From DATDAH01 sp963725155 (lineage in GTDB: Bacteria; Actinomycetota; Acidimicrobiia; Acidimicrobiales; DATDAH01): a stretch of DNA of 64,000 nt. Position 1 is the first letter of the stretch; the number at the start of each line of letters is the position of its first letter. The notes beneath the pieces are model-generated. The model was not told where the DNA came from. It saw only the letters and a program-made list of their open reading frames with translations, and did not search any database. The stretch spans positions 338,313-402,312 of the forward strand of contig CAVRXU010000007.1 in NCBI GenBank assembly GCA_963725155.1, in the 5' to 3' direction. Both the position numbers and the translations under genes were made by a program. Positions 7,600 to 16,837 of the stretch are shown here, in pieces.

Positions 7600-10500
7600 A
7601 TGCCTCCCCGTACCTCCTCCGTCTTGACGCGCCTGCGCCGCAGCGTCCCGCTGCTGCTCCTGGCGGCCGTCACCTACCTGCCCCTGGTCTTCACCCAGCC
7701 GGGCCAGGTCGGCGCGGACACGAAGACCTACCTGTACCTCGATCCGGGCCGCCTCCTGCGGGACGCCGCCTTCCTGTGGGATCCCGGGGTCGGCCTGGGC
7801 GGGGTGACCCACCAGGTCATCGGCTACCTCTGGCCGATGGGGCCCTTCTACTGGTTCTTCGACGCCATCGGCGTGCCCGACTGGATGGCGCAGCGCCTGT
7901 GGCTGGGCAGTCTGATGTTCGCCGCGGGCGCGGGTGTCCTCTACCTCCTCCGCACCCTCGGCTGGCCCGACCGACCGGCCGACCACGACGACGCGAAGCC
8001 CTCTTCGGCGACCTGGTGGGACGCGGGCATGGTCGTGGCCGCCCTGGCCTACGCCCTGAGCCCATACGTCCTGGACTACGCGGCCCGGATCTCGGTGATC
8101 CTGCTGCCGTGGGCCGGGCTCCCGTGGCTCATCGCCTTCCTGGCCCGGGCCATCCGGGTCGGCGGGTGGCGCTACCCGGCGGCCTTCGCCCTGGTGACGC
8201 TGACCATCAGCAGCACCAACCTGACCTCGGTCGTGCTCGTGGGCATCGGCCCGATCCTCTGGGTCGCCTTCGCGGTCTGGATCGAGCGGGAGGTGCCCTT
8301 CCGCCAGGCCTTGGGCGCGGTGTGGCGCACCGGGCTGCTGACCGTCGGCGTGTCCCTCTGGTGGTTCGTCGGTCTGGTCGTGGAAGGCCGCTACGGGATC
8401 CCCATCGTCCGCTACACCGAGACCTACCAGGCCGTGGCGGTGGCCTCCACGACCCCGGAGGTCATCCGCGGCCTCGGCTACTGGTTCTTCTACGGGAACG
8501 ACAAGCTCGGCCAGTGGATCATCCCGAGCATCCACTACATGCGCTACGGCATCCCGCTGTCGTTCGCCCTGCCGATCTTCGCCTTCCTCTCCGGTGCCCT
8601 GACCCGCTTCCGGCACCGGCTCTTCTTCATCACCCTGATCGTGATCGGGGCCGTGATGGCGGTCGGCGGCCACCCCTACGACGATCCGTCACCGGCAGGT
8701 GGCCTGCTGGTGGCATGGACCAAGACCGACCTCGGGCTGGCCTTCCGGAGCACGGCCCGCGTGCTGCCGCTGCTCGTGCTGGGGACCTCAGTCCTCCTCG
8801 GCACGGGCGTGGTGGCCCTCGGGCGCCGACTCCCCCGCTTGGCCACGCCGATCGGGGTGCTGGCGGTGATCCTGGTCATCGCCAACCTGCCTGCGCCTTG
8901 GGTCGGCCAGATGGTGGACCGGAACCTGCGCCGCGACGAGGACCTGCCCGACTACTGGGTCGACGCCGCCGCCCATCTCGACGCCCGGGACGACGGCACC
9001 CGCGTCCTCGAGCTACCGGGCACGGACTTCGCCGCCTACCGCTGGGGCAACACCGTCGACCCGATCACGCCGGGCCTGATGGACCGCCCGTACGTGGCCC
9101 GGGAGCTGATCCCCCTGGGCACACCGGTCGCCGCCAACCTGGTCAACGCCATCGACCGGCCGCTGCAGGAGGGCACCTTCGACCCCGACGCCTTGGCCCC
9201 CCTGGCCCGTCTCATCGGCGTGGGCGACATCGTGCTCCGCTCCGACCTCGAGTACGAGCGTTTCCGCACGCCCCGCCCGGAGACCACGTGGGCGCTGCTC
9301 CGGTCCGTCCCAGGGCTGGGTGAGCCGGTGGCCTTCGGCGAAGCGGTCGAGAACCAGCCCCGTGAACAGTTGCCGCTGTTGGACGAGATCGAGCTGGCCA
9401 CCGACCAGACCCTCGAGGACCCACCCCCCGTCGCCGTCTTCCCGGTCGATGACGCCGCCCCGATCGTGCGGGCCCTGCCCGCCGAGCATCCCATCGTGGT
9501 CTCCGGCGACGGTGACGGCCTGGTGGCCGCCACCGCGGCCGGGGTGATCGACCCCGACCGGGCGATCCTGTACAGCGCCGGCCTCCTCGACGAGGACGAC
9601 CCAGCGATGTTCGACACCGTCCTGGACCAGGGCGCCGACGTCGTCATCACCGACTCCAACCGGCGTCGGGCCCGGCGCTGGGGGGCCATCCGGGAGAACG
9701 AGGGCTACACCGAGATGGCCGGCGAGGAGGCCCTCGAGTACGACGTGGGCGACGCCCGCCTCGACGTCTTCCCCGGCGCGTCCGACGACAGCTTCACGGT
9801 CGCCGTACAGCGCGGCGGGGCCACGATCCAGGCCAGCGCCTACGGCAACCCCGTCAGCTACACCCCAGGCGACCGGGCCTTCTTCGCCATGGACGGCGAC
9901 CCCCGTACCGCCTGGAAGGTCGGGGCCTTCGCGAGGTCGAAGGCGAGTACCTCCGGATCACGACCGACGAACCGGTGACCACGGACCACATCGGCCTGAC
10001 CCAGCCCCTGTCGACCGACATCAACCGCTGGATCACCGAGGTCGAGCTGCGCTTCGACGGCGGCGATCCCGTGCGCGTGGACCTGACCGAGGCCTCCCGC
10101 ACCCGTCCGGGCCAGGTCGTGGAGTTCCCCGAGCGGACCTTCCAGCGCCTCGACATCGAGATCCTGGCCGACACCATCGGCTTCCGGCCGAAGCTGGCCG
10201 GCGTCAGTGCGGTGGGCTTCTCCGAGGTCGATCTCGAGGGCCTGCAGCTCGAGGAGCTGATCCGTCCGCCGGTTGACCTCGTCGACGCCGTTGACGGCGA
10301 TCTGACCGACCACCGCCTGAGCTACGTGCTCCAGCGCCAGCGCACCAACCCGGCCGAGCCCGTCCGGGTCGATGAGGAGCCGAGCATGCGCCGCCTGCTC
10401 GACGTCCCCGGTGAGCGGACGTTCGAGCTCGACGGCGAGGCCCGCATCTCGGCCCAGGCCCCCGATCCGATGGTGGACCGCCTCCTGGGCCTGCCCGGCG

Positions 10501-11960
10501 CCGGCGCCGGTGGCCTCACCGCCCGTTCCTCGGCCCATCTGGCCGGCTCGCTGGCCGCCCGGGCCTCCTCCGCGTTGGACGGGGACCCGTCGACCGCCTG
10601 GACGACGCCCTTCAACTCCCTCATGGGCCAGTACATGGAGGTCGAGTTGCCTGAGGCGCGGACCGTGGACCACCTGGACCTCCAGGTCGTGGCCGACGGC
10701 CGTCACTCGGTTCCCACCCGGATTCGCCTCACCGCAGGGGACGAATCCCGGGAGTTGACGGTGCCGCGGCTCCACGCCGGCGCCCGACCGGGGGCGGTGA
10801 CCGACGTCCCGCTCGCGTTCGACCCCCTGGAGGGCGACACGTTCCGCCTCACCGTGCTCGAGGCTCGGCGGGCCACGACCATCGACTGGTACAGCGGTGG
10901 CCCCGCCATCCTCCCGATCGGCATCGCCGAGATGGGCCTGCCCGGCGTCGTCCGGCCGGTGCCGCCCGAGGACGTGAGCGACCGCTGCCGCGACGACCTC
11001 CTGACCGTCGACGGCGAGCCGGTATCGGTCAGCCTCTCGGGCACGACCACCGATGCCGAGGCTCGACTGCCGCTCGCCCTCGAGGCCTGCGCCGGTCCCA
11101 TCACGGCGTCGGGCGAGACCGACCTCGTCGCCGCCGAGGGTCAGGACACTGGCCTGGACATCGACGCCCTCACCCTTTCCTCCGGTCCCGATGGCGGTGC
11201 CGCCGCTCCCGGGGTCACGGGCACGGTGCCGCCCCCTCCATCGGTCGATCTCGAGACGCCCCACCTGCTCGAGTACCGGACCGAGGCCGACACCGACGAG
11301 CCGTACTGGTTGGCCGTCGGGCAGAGCTACGGGCCGGAATGGGCCGCCGATGCCGAGGGCGGCGAGATCCTCGGCCACGAGATCGTGTCCGGCTTCGCCA
11401 ATGGCTGGTACGTCCAGCCCGACGGTGACGGTCCGGTCGCCGTGACCGTCACCTGGCCCCCGCAGCGACCGATCTGGCTGGCGATCGCGATCTCCCTCGT
11501 GGCGCTGTTGCTGTGCGGCATCGCCCTCGTGTTCGACCGCCGGCGGGCCAACCAGCCCGCCCGCGACCGGGCGCCGGCCATCACCCTGCTCTGGCCCCCG
11601 GCTCCGGAACGGCAGCTCGTGGCCGGTCGACCCGCCGTCGTGGCGATCGCCGGTGCCGCGGTCGGCGGCTGGTTGCTGGCCACGCCGGTGGTGGCCCTTG
11701 CCCTGGCCGTCGCCATGGCCGCGACGCTGCGGTGGCGGTGGGGCTCGCTCACCGTCCGCTTGGGCGCCGTGCTGGTCGTCCTCGGAGCCAGCCTCTACAT
11801 CTTCACCAAGCAGTTGACCGACAACCTGCCGCCGGACTTCGGCTGGCCCCAGAACTTCGACGCCGCCCACTGGGTGACCATGGGCGCCGTACTCGCCCTC
11901 GGCGTCGATGCTGTGGCCGAGTTGGTCCGGAGTCGGAGCCACTGGCGGATCGGGTCATGA
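7600..11960 (+). CDS. aftD: AftD-family alpha-(1->3)-arabinofuranosyltransferase (DUF3367), one frameshift
   Basis: Very large membrane glycosyltransferase, about 1450 residues when repaired. In mycobacteria AftD adds alpha-(1->3) arabinofuranose branches from decaprenyl-phosphoryl arabinose to arabinogalactan and lipoarabinomannan. The N-terminal half starts with a helix, then QPGQVGADTKTYLYLDPGRL and LWPMGPFYWFFD, which match the GT-C core of this family, with about ten helices to ~residue 430. The second half contains discoidin/F5-8C-like carbohydrate-binding domains (AMDGDPRTAW, ALDGDPSTAWTT) and a C-terminal pair of helices. The frame breaks at 9931-9933; adding one base (for example a C after GCCTT) joins AFR to EVEGEYLRITTDEP. 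I read this as one gene with a likely sequence error. Start is ATG 7600 (GTG 7597 also possible). It overlaps the next gene as ATGA. Confidence 0.85.
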
Positions 11961-12982
11961 AGCGGGTCGCGGTGGTCGTCGGTGTCCTGGTGGTCGTCGT
12001 CGTGCTGGCCGAGGTCGGGGCCCGGGCCTTTTCGCCCTACCTGCCTGAGCCATCCCTCTGGACCGACGACACCACCACCGTCAAGGTGGCCCAGCTCGAC
12101 GCCCGGGCCTGTGTGGACCTGGTCTTCGCCGGCAACTCGATGACCCGGGACGGCCTCGACCCGGTGGCGTTCGGCGAGGCCGACGCCGAGGACCGGATCA
12201 CCTACAACGCCGCCCTCGACGCCGCCACCCCCGCCCTGCTCCAGCGGTGGGTGCTGGACGAGGTCGATCCGCGGGTCGATCCCGACGGCGTCGTCCTCGG
12301 CCTCTCCAGCTTCGACCTGAACGACAACGCGGCCATCGGGCAGTCCGCCCTCGAGGCCTACGACAGTGCCCCCCTCAGCCGGGACGACATCTTCGGCCGG
12401 CTTCAGGCGCCCTTCATCGAGCACCTGGACCTGTTCCGCTACCGCAACCAGCTCCGGGACCCCGAGGTGGTCTGGGACGGCTTGGGGGCGTGGCGGGACG
12501 GTGACCGACAGCCCCGGCTGGGCCCTGATGGCCTGGAGGGGCTCCTGGGCCCGGAAGGTCAGGGTCTTTCGCGCCGCGACCTGAACTACGAGCCCAGCCC
12601 GCTGACGGAGCGCTTCGCCCAGAACGAGCTGCTCAACGACTTCCACCTCGGGGGGGAGCAGACCGAGGCGGCCGAGGACCTCCTGGCCGGCCTGGCCGAC
12701 CGGGACGTCGACACCGCCGTGGTCGTCCTCCCGGTGACCCAGGACTACGTCGACCTCCACCCCGGGGGCAGGGCCCAGTACGACGAGTTCCTGGCCCTGG
12801 CCGAGCGCATCGCCACCGAGAACGGCGCCGAGTTCATCGACCTCCACGATCTGGCCCCCGACGACTCCTGGTTCGCCGACACCCACCACCTCAACGCCAC
12901 CGGCTCCGCCGCCCTCAGCCAGGCCCTCCCCGCCCTCCTCGGCCCCGACTTCGCCCAGGGCAGCAGATGTGAAAGCGGCTGA
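11957..12982 (+). CDS. SGNH/GDSL-like membrane-anchored protein coupled to aftD
   Basis: A 341-residue protein with one N-terminal membrane segment (VAVVVGVLVVVVVLAEVGA), then an extracytoplasmic SGNH-like domain. FAGNSMTRDGLDP (~57-69) corresponds to block I, with Ser in a GNS rather than GDS context, and DTHHLNATGSAAL near the C-terminus gives the Asp-x-x-His pair. It resembles membrane SGNH proteins of the DUF1574/AlgX type more than the two lipoprotein SGNH proteins nearby. The start overlaps the aftD stop (ATGA), so the two are probably made together. A role in acylating or de-acylating the arabinan product is inferred. The last residues run into the 13-kb repeat. Confidence 0.65.
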   Translation: MKRVAVVVGVLVVVVVLAEVGARAFSPYLPEPSLWTDDTTTVKVAQLDARACVDLVFAGNSMTRDGLDPVAFGEADAEDRITYNAALDAATPALLQRWVLDEVDPRVDPDGVVLGLSSFDLNDNAAIGQSALEAYDSAPLSRDDIFGRLQAPFIEHLDLFRYRNQLRDPEVVWDGLGAWRDGDRQPRLGPDGLEGLLGPEGQGLSRRDLNYEPSPLTERFAQNELLNDFHLGGEQTEAAEDLLAGLADRDVDTAVVVLPVTQDYVDLHPGGRAQYDEFLALAERIATENGAEFIDLHDLAPDDSWFADTHHLNATGSAALSQALPALLGPDFAQGSRCESG

Positions 12983-13007
12983 GGGACCTTCCGCTTCGGT
13001 GCAGCCT

Positions 13008-13198
13008 GCTGAGCGCAGCGAAGCCAGTCAGTCAGATGTCACGGGAGCGAAGCACTCCGCCGACCTTCCGCCGGTGGGTGACGCTGCGCAGCGGAGCGGA
13101 GCGGCTCGGTGACCCCTGAGCTTCGGCGGAGCCGGACTTGCTGAGCGCAGCGAAGCCAGTCAGATGTAACTGAGCGCAGCGAAGCCAGTCACATGTAG
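13008..13198. repeat. Intergenic repeat cluster related to the 7.3-kb array
   Basis: Three copies of CTGAGCGCAGCGAAGCCAGT start at 13008, 13141 and 13170. Between the first two is a diverged full unit (about 13078-13167) that follows the 7.3-kb unit: GTGACG, a GGAGCGGAGC core, then GGCGGAGCCGG and CAGTCAGATG. By eye 38 of 42 bases match in the second half. It fills the 219-bp space between the convergent SGNH genes ending at 12982 and 13202. No gene is visible in this interval. Confidence 0.85.
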
Positions 13199-13201
13199 CC
13201 G

Positions 13202-14080
13202 TCACGCTTCGGGGCATTCCTCCGGAGGGAAGACCCAGCGCCAGTTGCGGTTGGACCAGTCCTCGGCCAGGGGGACGTCCCACTGGCGCTGGAGGTACCG
13301 GAGGACCGGGCGGGCCAGTCGCTCGGCGCCGTCGGCGCAGAGGTGCGTGGCGTCGAGGCGCCGGACGCGCTGGGGGGTGCCGCGGGGCCCCGGGAGGACG
13401 TCGGCCCAGCTCCCGTCGGGCCGGGCCAGGATGGTGTCACCCGGGATGTAGGTGAGGTCCGGGGAGTCGTGGGCCAGCTGGCGCACCGCCCGGTTCATCG
13501 ACGACCACTCGAGTTGACGGCGCGGGTCGATCGACGGGGGCATGGCGACCCACACGACGTCGGCGCCCTCGCTGGTCAGGAGGTCGAGGTAGGGATCGAG
13601 GTTCTCTCGCCGGTAGGCCCGCAGCCACGCCCGGGTGCCCAGGGGCTGCTCGCGGAGCGCGTCCTCGGCCATGCCCTCCCAGACGCCGATCATGATCACG
13701 ACGACCTCGGGGTCGTACTGGTCGAGCTGTCGGCGCCACAGGGTCCGCGTCACGTCCTCGCGGGGGATGCTCGGGGCGGCGACGAGGCGGGCGACGGCGT
13801 GACCCCCGTCCTGCAGCGTGGAGGAGATGGCCAGCGAGATGTCGGCCATGAGGGAGTCACCGGCCATGAGGACGCGGAGGGGGTCGTCGGCTGTGGGCCG
13901 CCGCCCGCCCGGTGGCGGCGGCGCGGTCGTGGTGGTGGGGCTGCTCGAGGTGGAGGAGGTGGTCGAGGCCGCCGGTGCGTCGACCGCCGTCGGGGCGGCC
14001 CTTTCGTCGCCTTCCCCGCAGGCGGTGGCCAGCAGGGCGACGGTGAGCAGCGCCACGACGAGCGGCGCCCGCCGCGTCAA
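13202..14080 (-). CDS. SGNH-family esterase/acyltransferase, lipoprotein (paralogue)
   Basis: Predicted lipid-anchored SGNH hydrolase of 292 residues. The N-terminus (APLVVALLTVALLATAC) is a lipoprotein signal followed by a Ser/Thr/Pro linker. AGDSLMADISLAIS holds the catalytic Ser, and LDATHLCADGAERLA the Asp-x-x-His pair. GGRRPTADDPLRV and the EECP tail match the SGNH lipoprotein at 4.4-5.3 kb, so this is a duplicate. I choose a TTG start (14080) because it overlaps the GT2 stop as TTGA and begins exactly at the signal peptide; there is no ATG or GTG in that interval. It probably acts outside the membrane on the glycan made by the flanking transferases. Confidence 0.78.
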   Translation of the reverse strand: MTRRAPLVVALLTVALLATACGEGDERAAPTAVDAPAASTTSSTSSSPTTTTAPPPPGGRRPTADDPLRVLMAGDSLMADISLAISSTLQDGGHAVARLVAAPSIPREDVTRTLWRRQLDQYDPEVVVIMIGVWEGMAEDALREQPLGTRAWLRAYRRENLDPYLDLLTSEGADVVWVAMPPSIDPRRQLEWSSMNRAVRQLAHDSPDLTYIPGDTILARPDGSWADVLPGPRGTPQRVRRLDATHLCADGAERLARPVLRYLQRQWDVPLAEDWSNRNWRWVFPPEECPEA

Positions 14081-14778
14081 CGTCCGAAGAGACGGATGCG
14101 TAGCAGGATCCACAGGGCGTCCACACCGTCGAGCCACGTGATCTTCTTGCCCTCCTCGCGGCTGCGGGCCTTGTAGCTGATGGGGACCTCGTAGATCCTC
14201 TCCCCCCGGCGTAGCAGTCCTCCGGTGACCTCGGCCTCGATCCCGAAGCCCGACGCCTTGGGCGCCACCTCCCGCCAGAGCTCGGTGGGGGCCACCTTGA
14301 GGCACGTCTCCACGTCCGACAGCCACGCGTTGTAGAGGAGGCTGGCCCAGAACGCGACCAGCTTGTTGCCGAGCACGTACCAGAACGAGTAGGCGGCATT
14401 GCTGCCGAAGGAGCGGGTGCCGTAGACCACTCGGGCGTCCTCGTGCAGGATGGGGTGCAGCAGGTCGACGAAGTCGGCCGGGTCGTACTCGAGGTCGGCA
14501 TCCAGGATCGTCAGCAGGTCCGAGGTCGCCTCGTCGAAGCCCCGACGCAGCGCCGCCCCCTTGCCCTGGTTGGGTTCCTGGCGGAACGTGCGGATCGTGT
14601 CGTCGGCGGCGACGAGGTCCTCGATCAGGTCCATGCAGCCGTCGGTGGAGCCGTCGTCGACGATGACCACCTCGCGGTCGACCGGCAGGTCCACGGCCAG
14701 CAGTCGCTCGAGCGCGACCCGCAGCGTGGCCGCCTCGTTGTACACGGGCATGACGATGGTCAGGGACGAGGGCGTCAT
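14077..14778 (-). CDS. Family 2 glycosyltransferase
   Basis: Predicted GT-A enzyme of 233 residues, DPM1-like without membrane segments. TIVMPVYNEAATL (~6-18) and VIVDDGSTDGCM (~38-49) form the donor site, TILDADLEYDPADF (~91-104) supplies DxD, and GFGIEAEVTGGLL (~180) with YEVPISYKARSREEGKKI is the C-terminal signature of polyprenyl-phosphate hexose synthases. Start is ATG 14778; a longer frame upstream overlaps the divergent promoter. It leads a two-gene unit with the SGNH lipoprotein. Together with 5374-6117 the region has two donor-loading enzymes, which suggests two different polyprenyl-phosphate sugars. Confidence 0.85.
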   Translation of the reverse strand: MTPSSLTIVMPVYNEAATLRVALERLLAVDLPVDREVVIVDDGSTDGCMDLIEDLVAADDTIRTFRQEPNQGKGAALRRGFDEATSDLLTILDADLEYDPADFVDLLHPILHEDARVVYGTRSFGSNAAYSFWYVLGNKLVAFWASLLYNAWLSDVETCLKVAPTELWREVAPKASGFGIEAEVTGGLLRRGERIYEVPISYKARSREEGKKITWLDGVDALWILLRIRLFGR

Positions 14779-14887
14779 CGGTCTCCATCGGTCGGAGGGG
14801 GCAGGGGTGGAAGGGGTGCCGACCGACCGGCGGCAATTAGCATACGGAGGCTCGCAGGCCACCCCTTGGACGTTCTGGAGGCTTCCC

Positions 14888-16047
14888 ATCGACACCGACA
14901 GCCGCGACAAGCTCGGCGACCTCGCGGCGTCCTCCGGCCTTCGGCGGATCCACCTCCTGGCCTGGCGCGACCTCTACGACGTCGAGGCCGGCGGATCCGA
15001 GGTCCATGCCGCCGAGGTCGCCCGCCTCTGGTCCGAGGCCGGCATCGAGGTCACCATGCGGACCTCCTACGCCCAGGGCCATCCCCCCGAGGGCGTCCGT
15101 GACGGCTACCGGGTCATCCGCCGGGCGGGCCGCTACCTGGTGTTCCCCCGGGCCGCGCTGGCCGAGGCGACCGGGCGTCACGGGCCTCGCGACGGCCTGG
15201 TCGAGATCTGGAACGGCATGCCCTTCCTGTCGCCGATCTGGTGCCGAGGCCCCCGCGTGGCCTGGCTGCACCACGTCCACGGAGCCATGTGGAAGATGGT
15301 CCTGCCCCCGAACCTGGCCGGGGTGGGCGAGCTCATCGAGTCCCGCATCGCCCCGCCGATCTACCGCCGCACCCGGGTCGTGACCCTCTCGGAGTCCTCC
15401 AAGCGGGAGATGATCGACAAGCTGGGCTTTCGTGCGCAGCGAGTGGACGTGGTCCCCCCTGGCATCGACCCCCGCTTCCAGCCCGGCGGGAAGCGCTCCC
15501 CCGACCGCTGGTCGTCGCTGTGGGTCGCCTGGTGCCGGTCAAGCACTTCGACGGCCTCATCAGAACGATGCAGGAGGTCCGGCGCCACGTCCCGGACGCG
15601 GGCCTGACCATCGTCGGCGAGGGGTTCGAGCGCGAGGACCTCGATGCGCTGGTCCGGGACCTCGACGCCGAGAGCTGGGTCGACTTCGCCGGGAGGGTCT
15701 CCGACGACGGCTTGGTCGATCTCTACCGACGGGCGTGGGTCGTGGCCAGCGCCTCCAGCCACGAGGGCTGGGGCATGACCCTGACCGAAGCCGCCGCCTG
15801 CGGCACCCCCGCTGTGGCCACCCGCATCTCGGGGCACGTCGACGCTGTGGAAGACGGGGTCGGCGGGCTGTTGGCGGACGATGAGCGTGAGCTCGCCGCC
15901 CACCTGGTCTCCGTGCTCACCGACGCTGACCTCCGGGCCCGGTTGGGCGAGGGGGCCCGCCGGCGCGCCGCCACGCTGACCTGGGGCGCCACTGCGCTCC
16001 AGACGCTGCGGGTGCTGGCCGAAGAAGCCCGTCGCCGGCGGGGCTGA
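14888..16047 (+). CDS. Family 4 (GT-B) glycosyltransferase, one frameshift, unusual start
   Basis: Predicted cytoplasmic retaining glycosyltransferase, about 387 residues when repaired. RRIHLLAWRDLYDVEAGGSE (~18-37) is the family's N-terminal signature, VVTLSESSKREMIDKLG and VDVVPPGID the mid region, and SSHEGWGMTLTEAAACGTPA the EX7E donor site. The frame breaks near 15503 in a run of C; one extra C there restores SPRPLVVAVGRLVPVKHF. No ATG, GTG or TTG lies in frame before the conserved start. GGAGG at 14877-14881 is ideally placed for the ATC at 14888, so an ATC start, or another base error, is likely. A TAGCAT box at 14838-14843 may be the promoter. It is divergent from the GT2 gene and ends three bases before the hydrolase gene. 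Confidence 0.78.
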
Positions 16048-16050
16048 GCG

Positions 16051-16725
16051 GTGACCGCCCCGCCCGTCGTCCTTGCCCACGGCTTCGCCGGCTCCGGTCG
16101 CCTGACCTGGGGCGACGCCGGCTGGCTGGAGCTCTTGGCCGACGAGGGGCGATCGGCCACGGCGGTCGACCTGCTGGGCCACGGCGACGCCCCCAAGCCC
16201 CGCGAGCCCGAGGCCTACCGCGCCCTGGCCGAGCACCTGGCCGGGCTCTTGCCGGACGAGCCGGTCGACGGCATCGGGTTCTCGCTGGGCGCGGCCACCC
16301 TCCTGCAGGTGGCGATGGCCGAGCCGACACGCTTCCGGCGCCTCGTCCTGGCCGGGATCGGTGACGACCTCTTCGCCCCCCCCGACAGCGAGCCGGTGGC
16401 GGCCCTGATCGAGGCCGGCGGTGAGCTCCCCGAGTCACCGTTCGTGCGCCACCTCGTCGACCTGGCCTCGGCGCCGGGCACCGACCGGGAAGCATTCGTG
16501 GCCTGCCTGCGCCGTCCCCGGACACCGGTCGACGAGGCCACCTTGGCGGTGGTCGACGTCCCCGTGCTCGTCGTGCTGGGCGACCGTGACCACGTGGGGC
16601 CGGCCGATCGGCTGGTGGCCGCCCTTCCCGATGCCCGGCTCCAGGTCCTGCGGGGGGTGGACCACGGCCGGACGCCGGCGGCCATGGGCTTCCTCGACGC
16701 CGCGCTCCGGTTCATCGCGGCCTGA
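16051..16725 (+). CDS. Alpha/beta hydrolase
   Basis: Predicted 224-residue serine hydrolase. VVLAHGFAGSG (~6-16) is the oxyanion region, GIGFSLGAATLL (~74-85) the nucleophile elbow with Ser in GFSLG, LGDRDHVGP (~172-180) the acid and VDHGRTPAA (~200) the histidine. The fold is complete but small, like the lid-poor carboxylesterase/MhpC-like branch. GTG start directly follows the GT4 stop by three bases, so they are likely one transcript. Substrate unknown; the family includes esterases, thioesterases and C-C hydrolases. Confidence 0.8.
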   Translation: MTAPPVVLAHGFAGSGRLTWGDAGWLELLADEGRSATAVDLLGHGDAPKPREPEAYRALAEHLAGLLPDEPVDGIGFSLGAATLLQVAMAEPTRFRRLVLAGIGDDLFAPPDSEPVAALIEAGGELPESPFVRHLVDLASAPGTDREAFVACLRRPRTPVDEATLAVVDVPVLVVLGDRDHVGPADRLVAALPDARLQVLRGVDHGRTPAAMGFLDAALRFIAA

Positions 16726-16837
16726 GCGACCCGGCCCGGATCTCGGGCTCTCCGGCTCAAGGATCCTCGGGCGGCGCCGACGGAGATACCAGCGGCTTAC
16801 TGGGCGGACCGCGCCCGGTGGTGCTGGAGGCGGTGTC

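Noticed and set aside
9925..9940. Programmed ribosomal frameshifting in aftD.
   Set aside because: No slippery heptamer or downstream pseudoknot is apparent, and AftD proteins are normally single frames.
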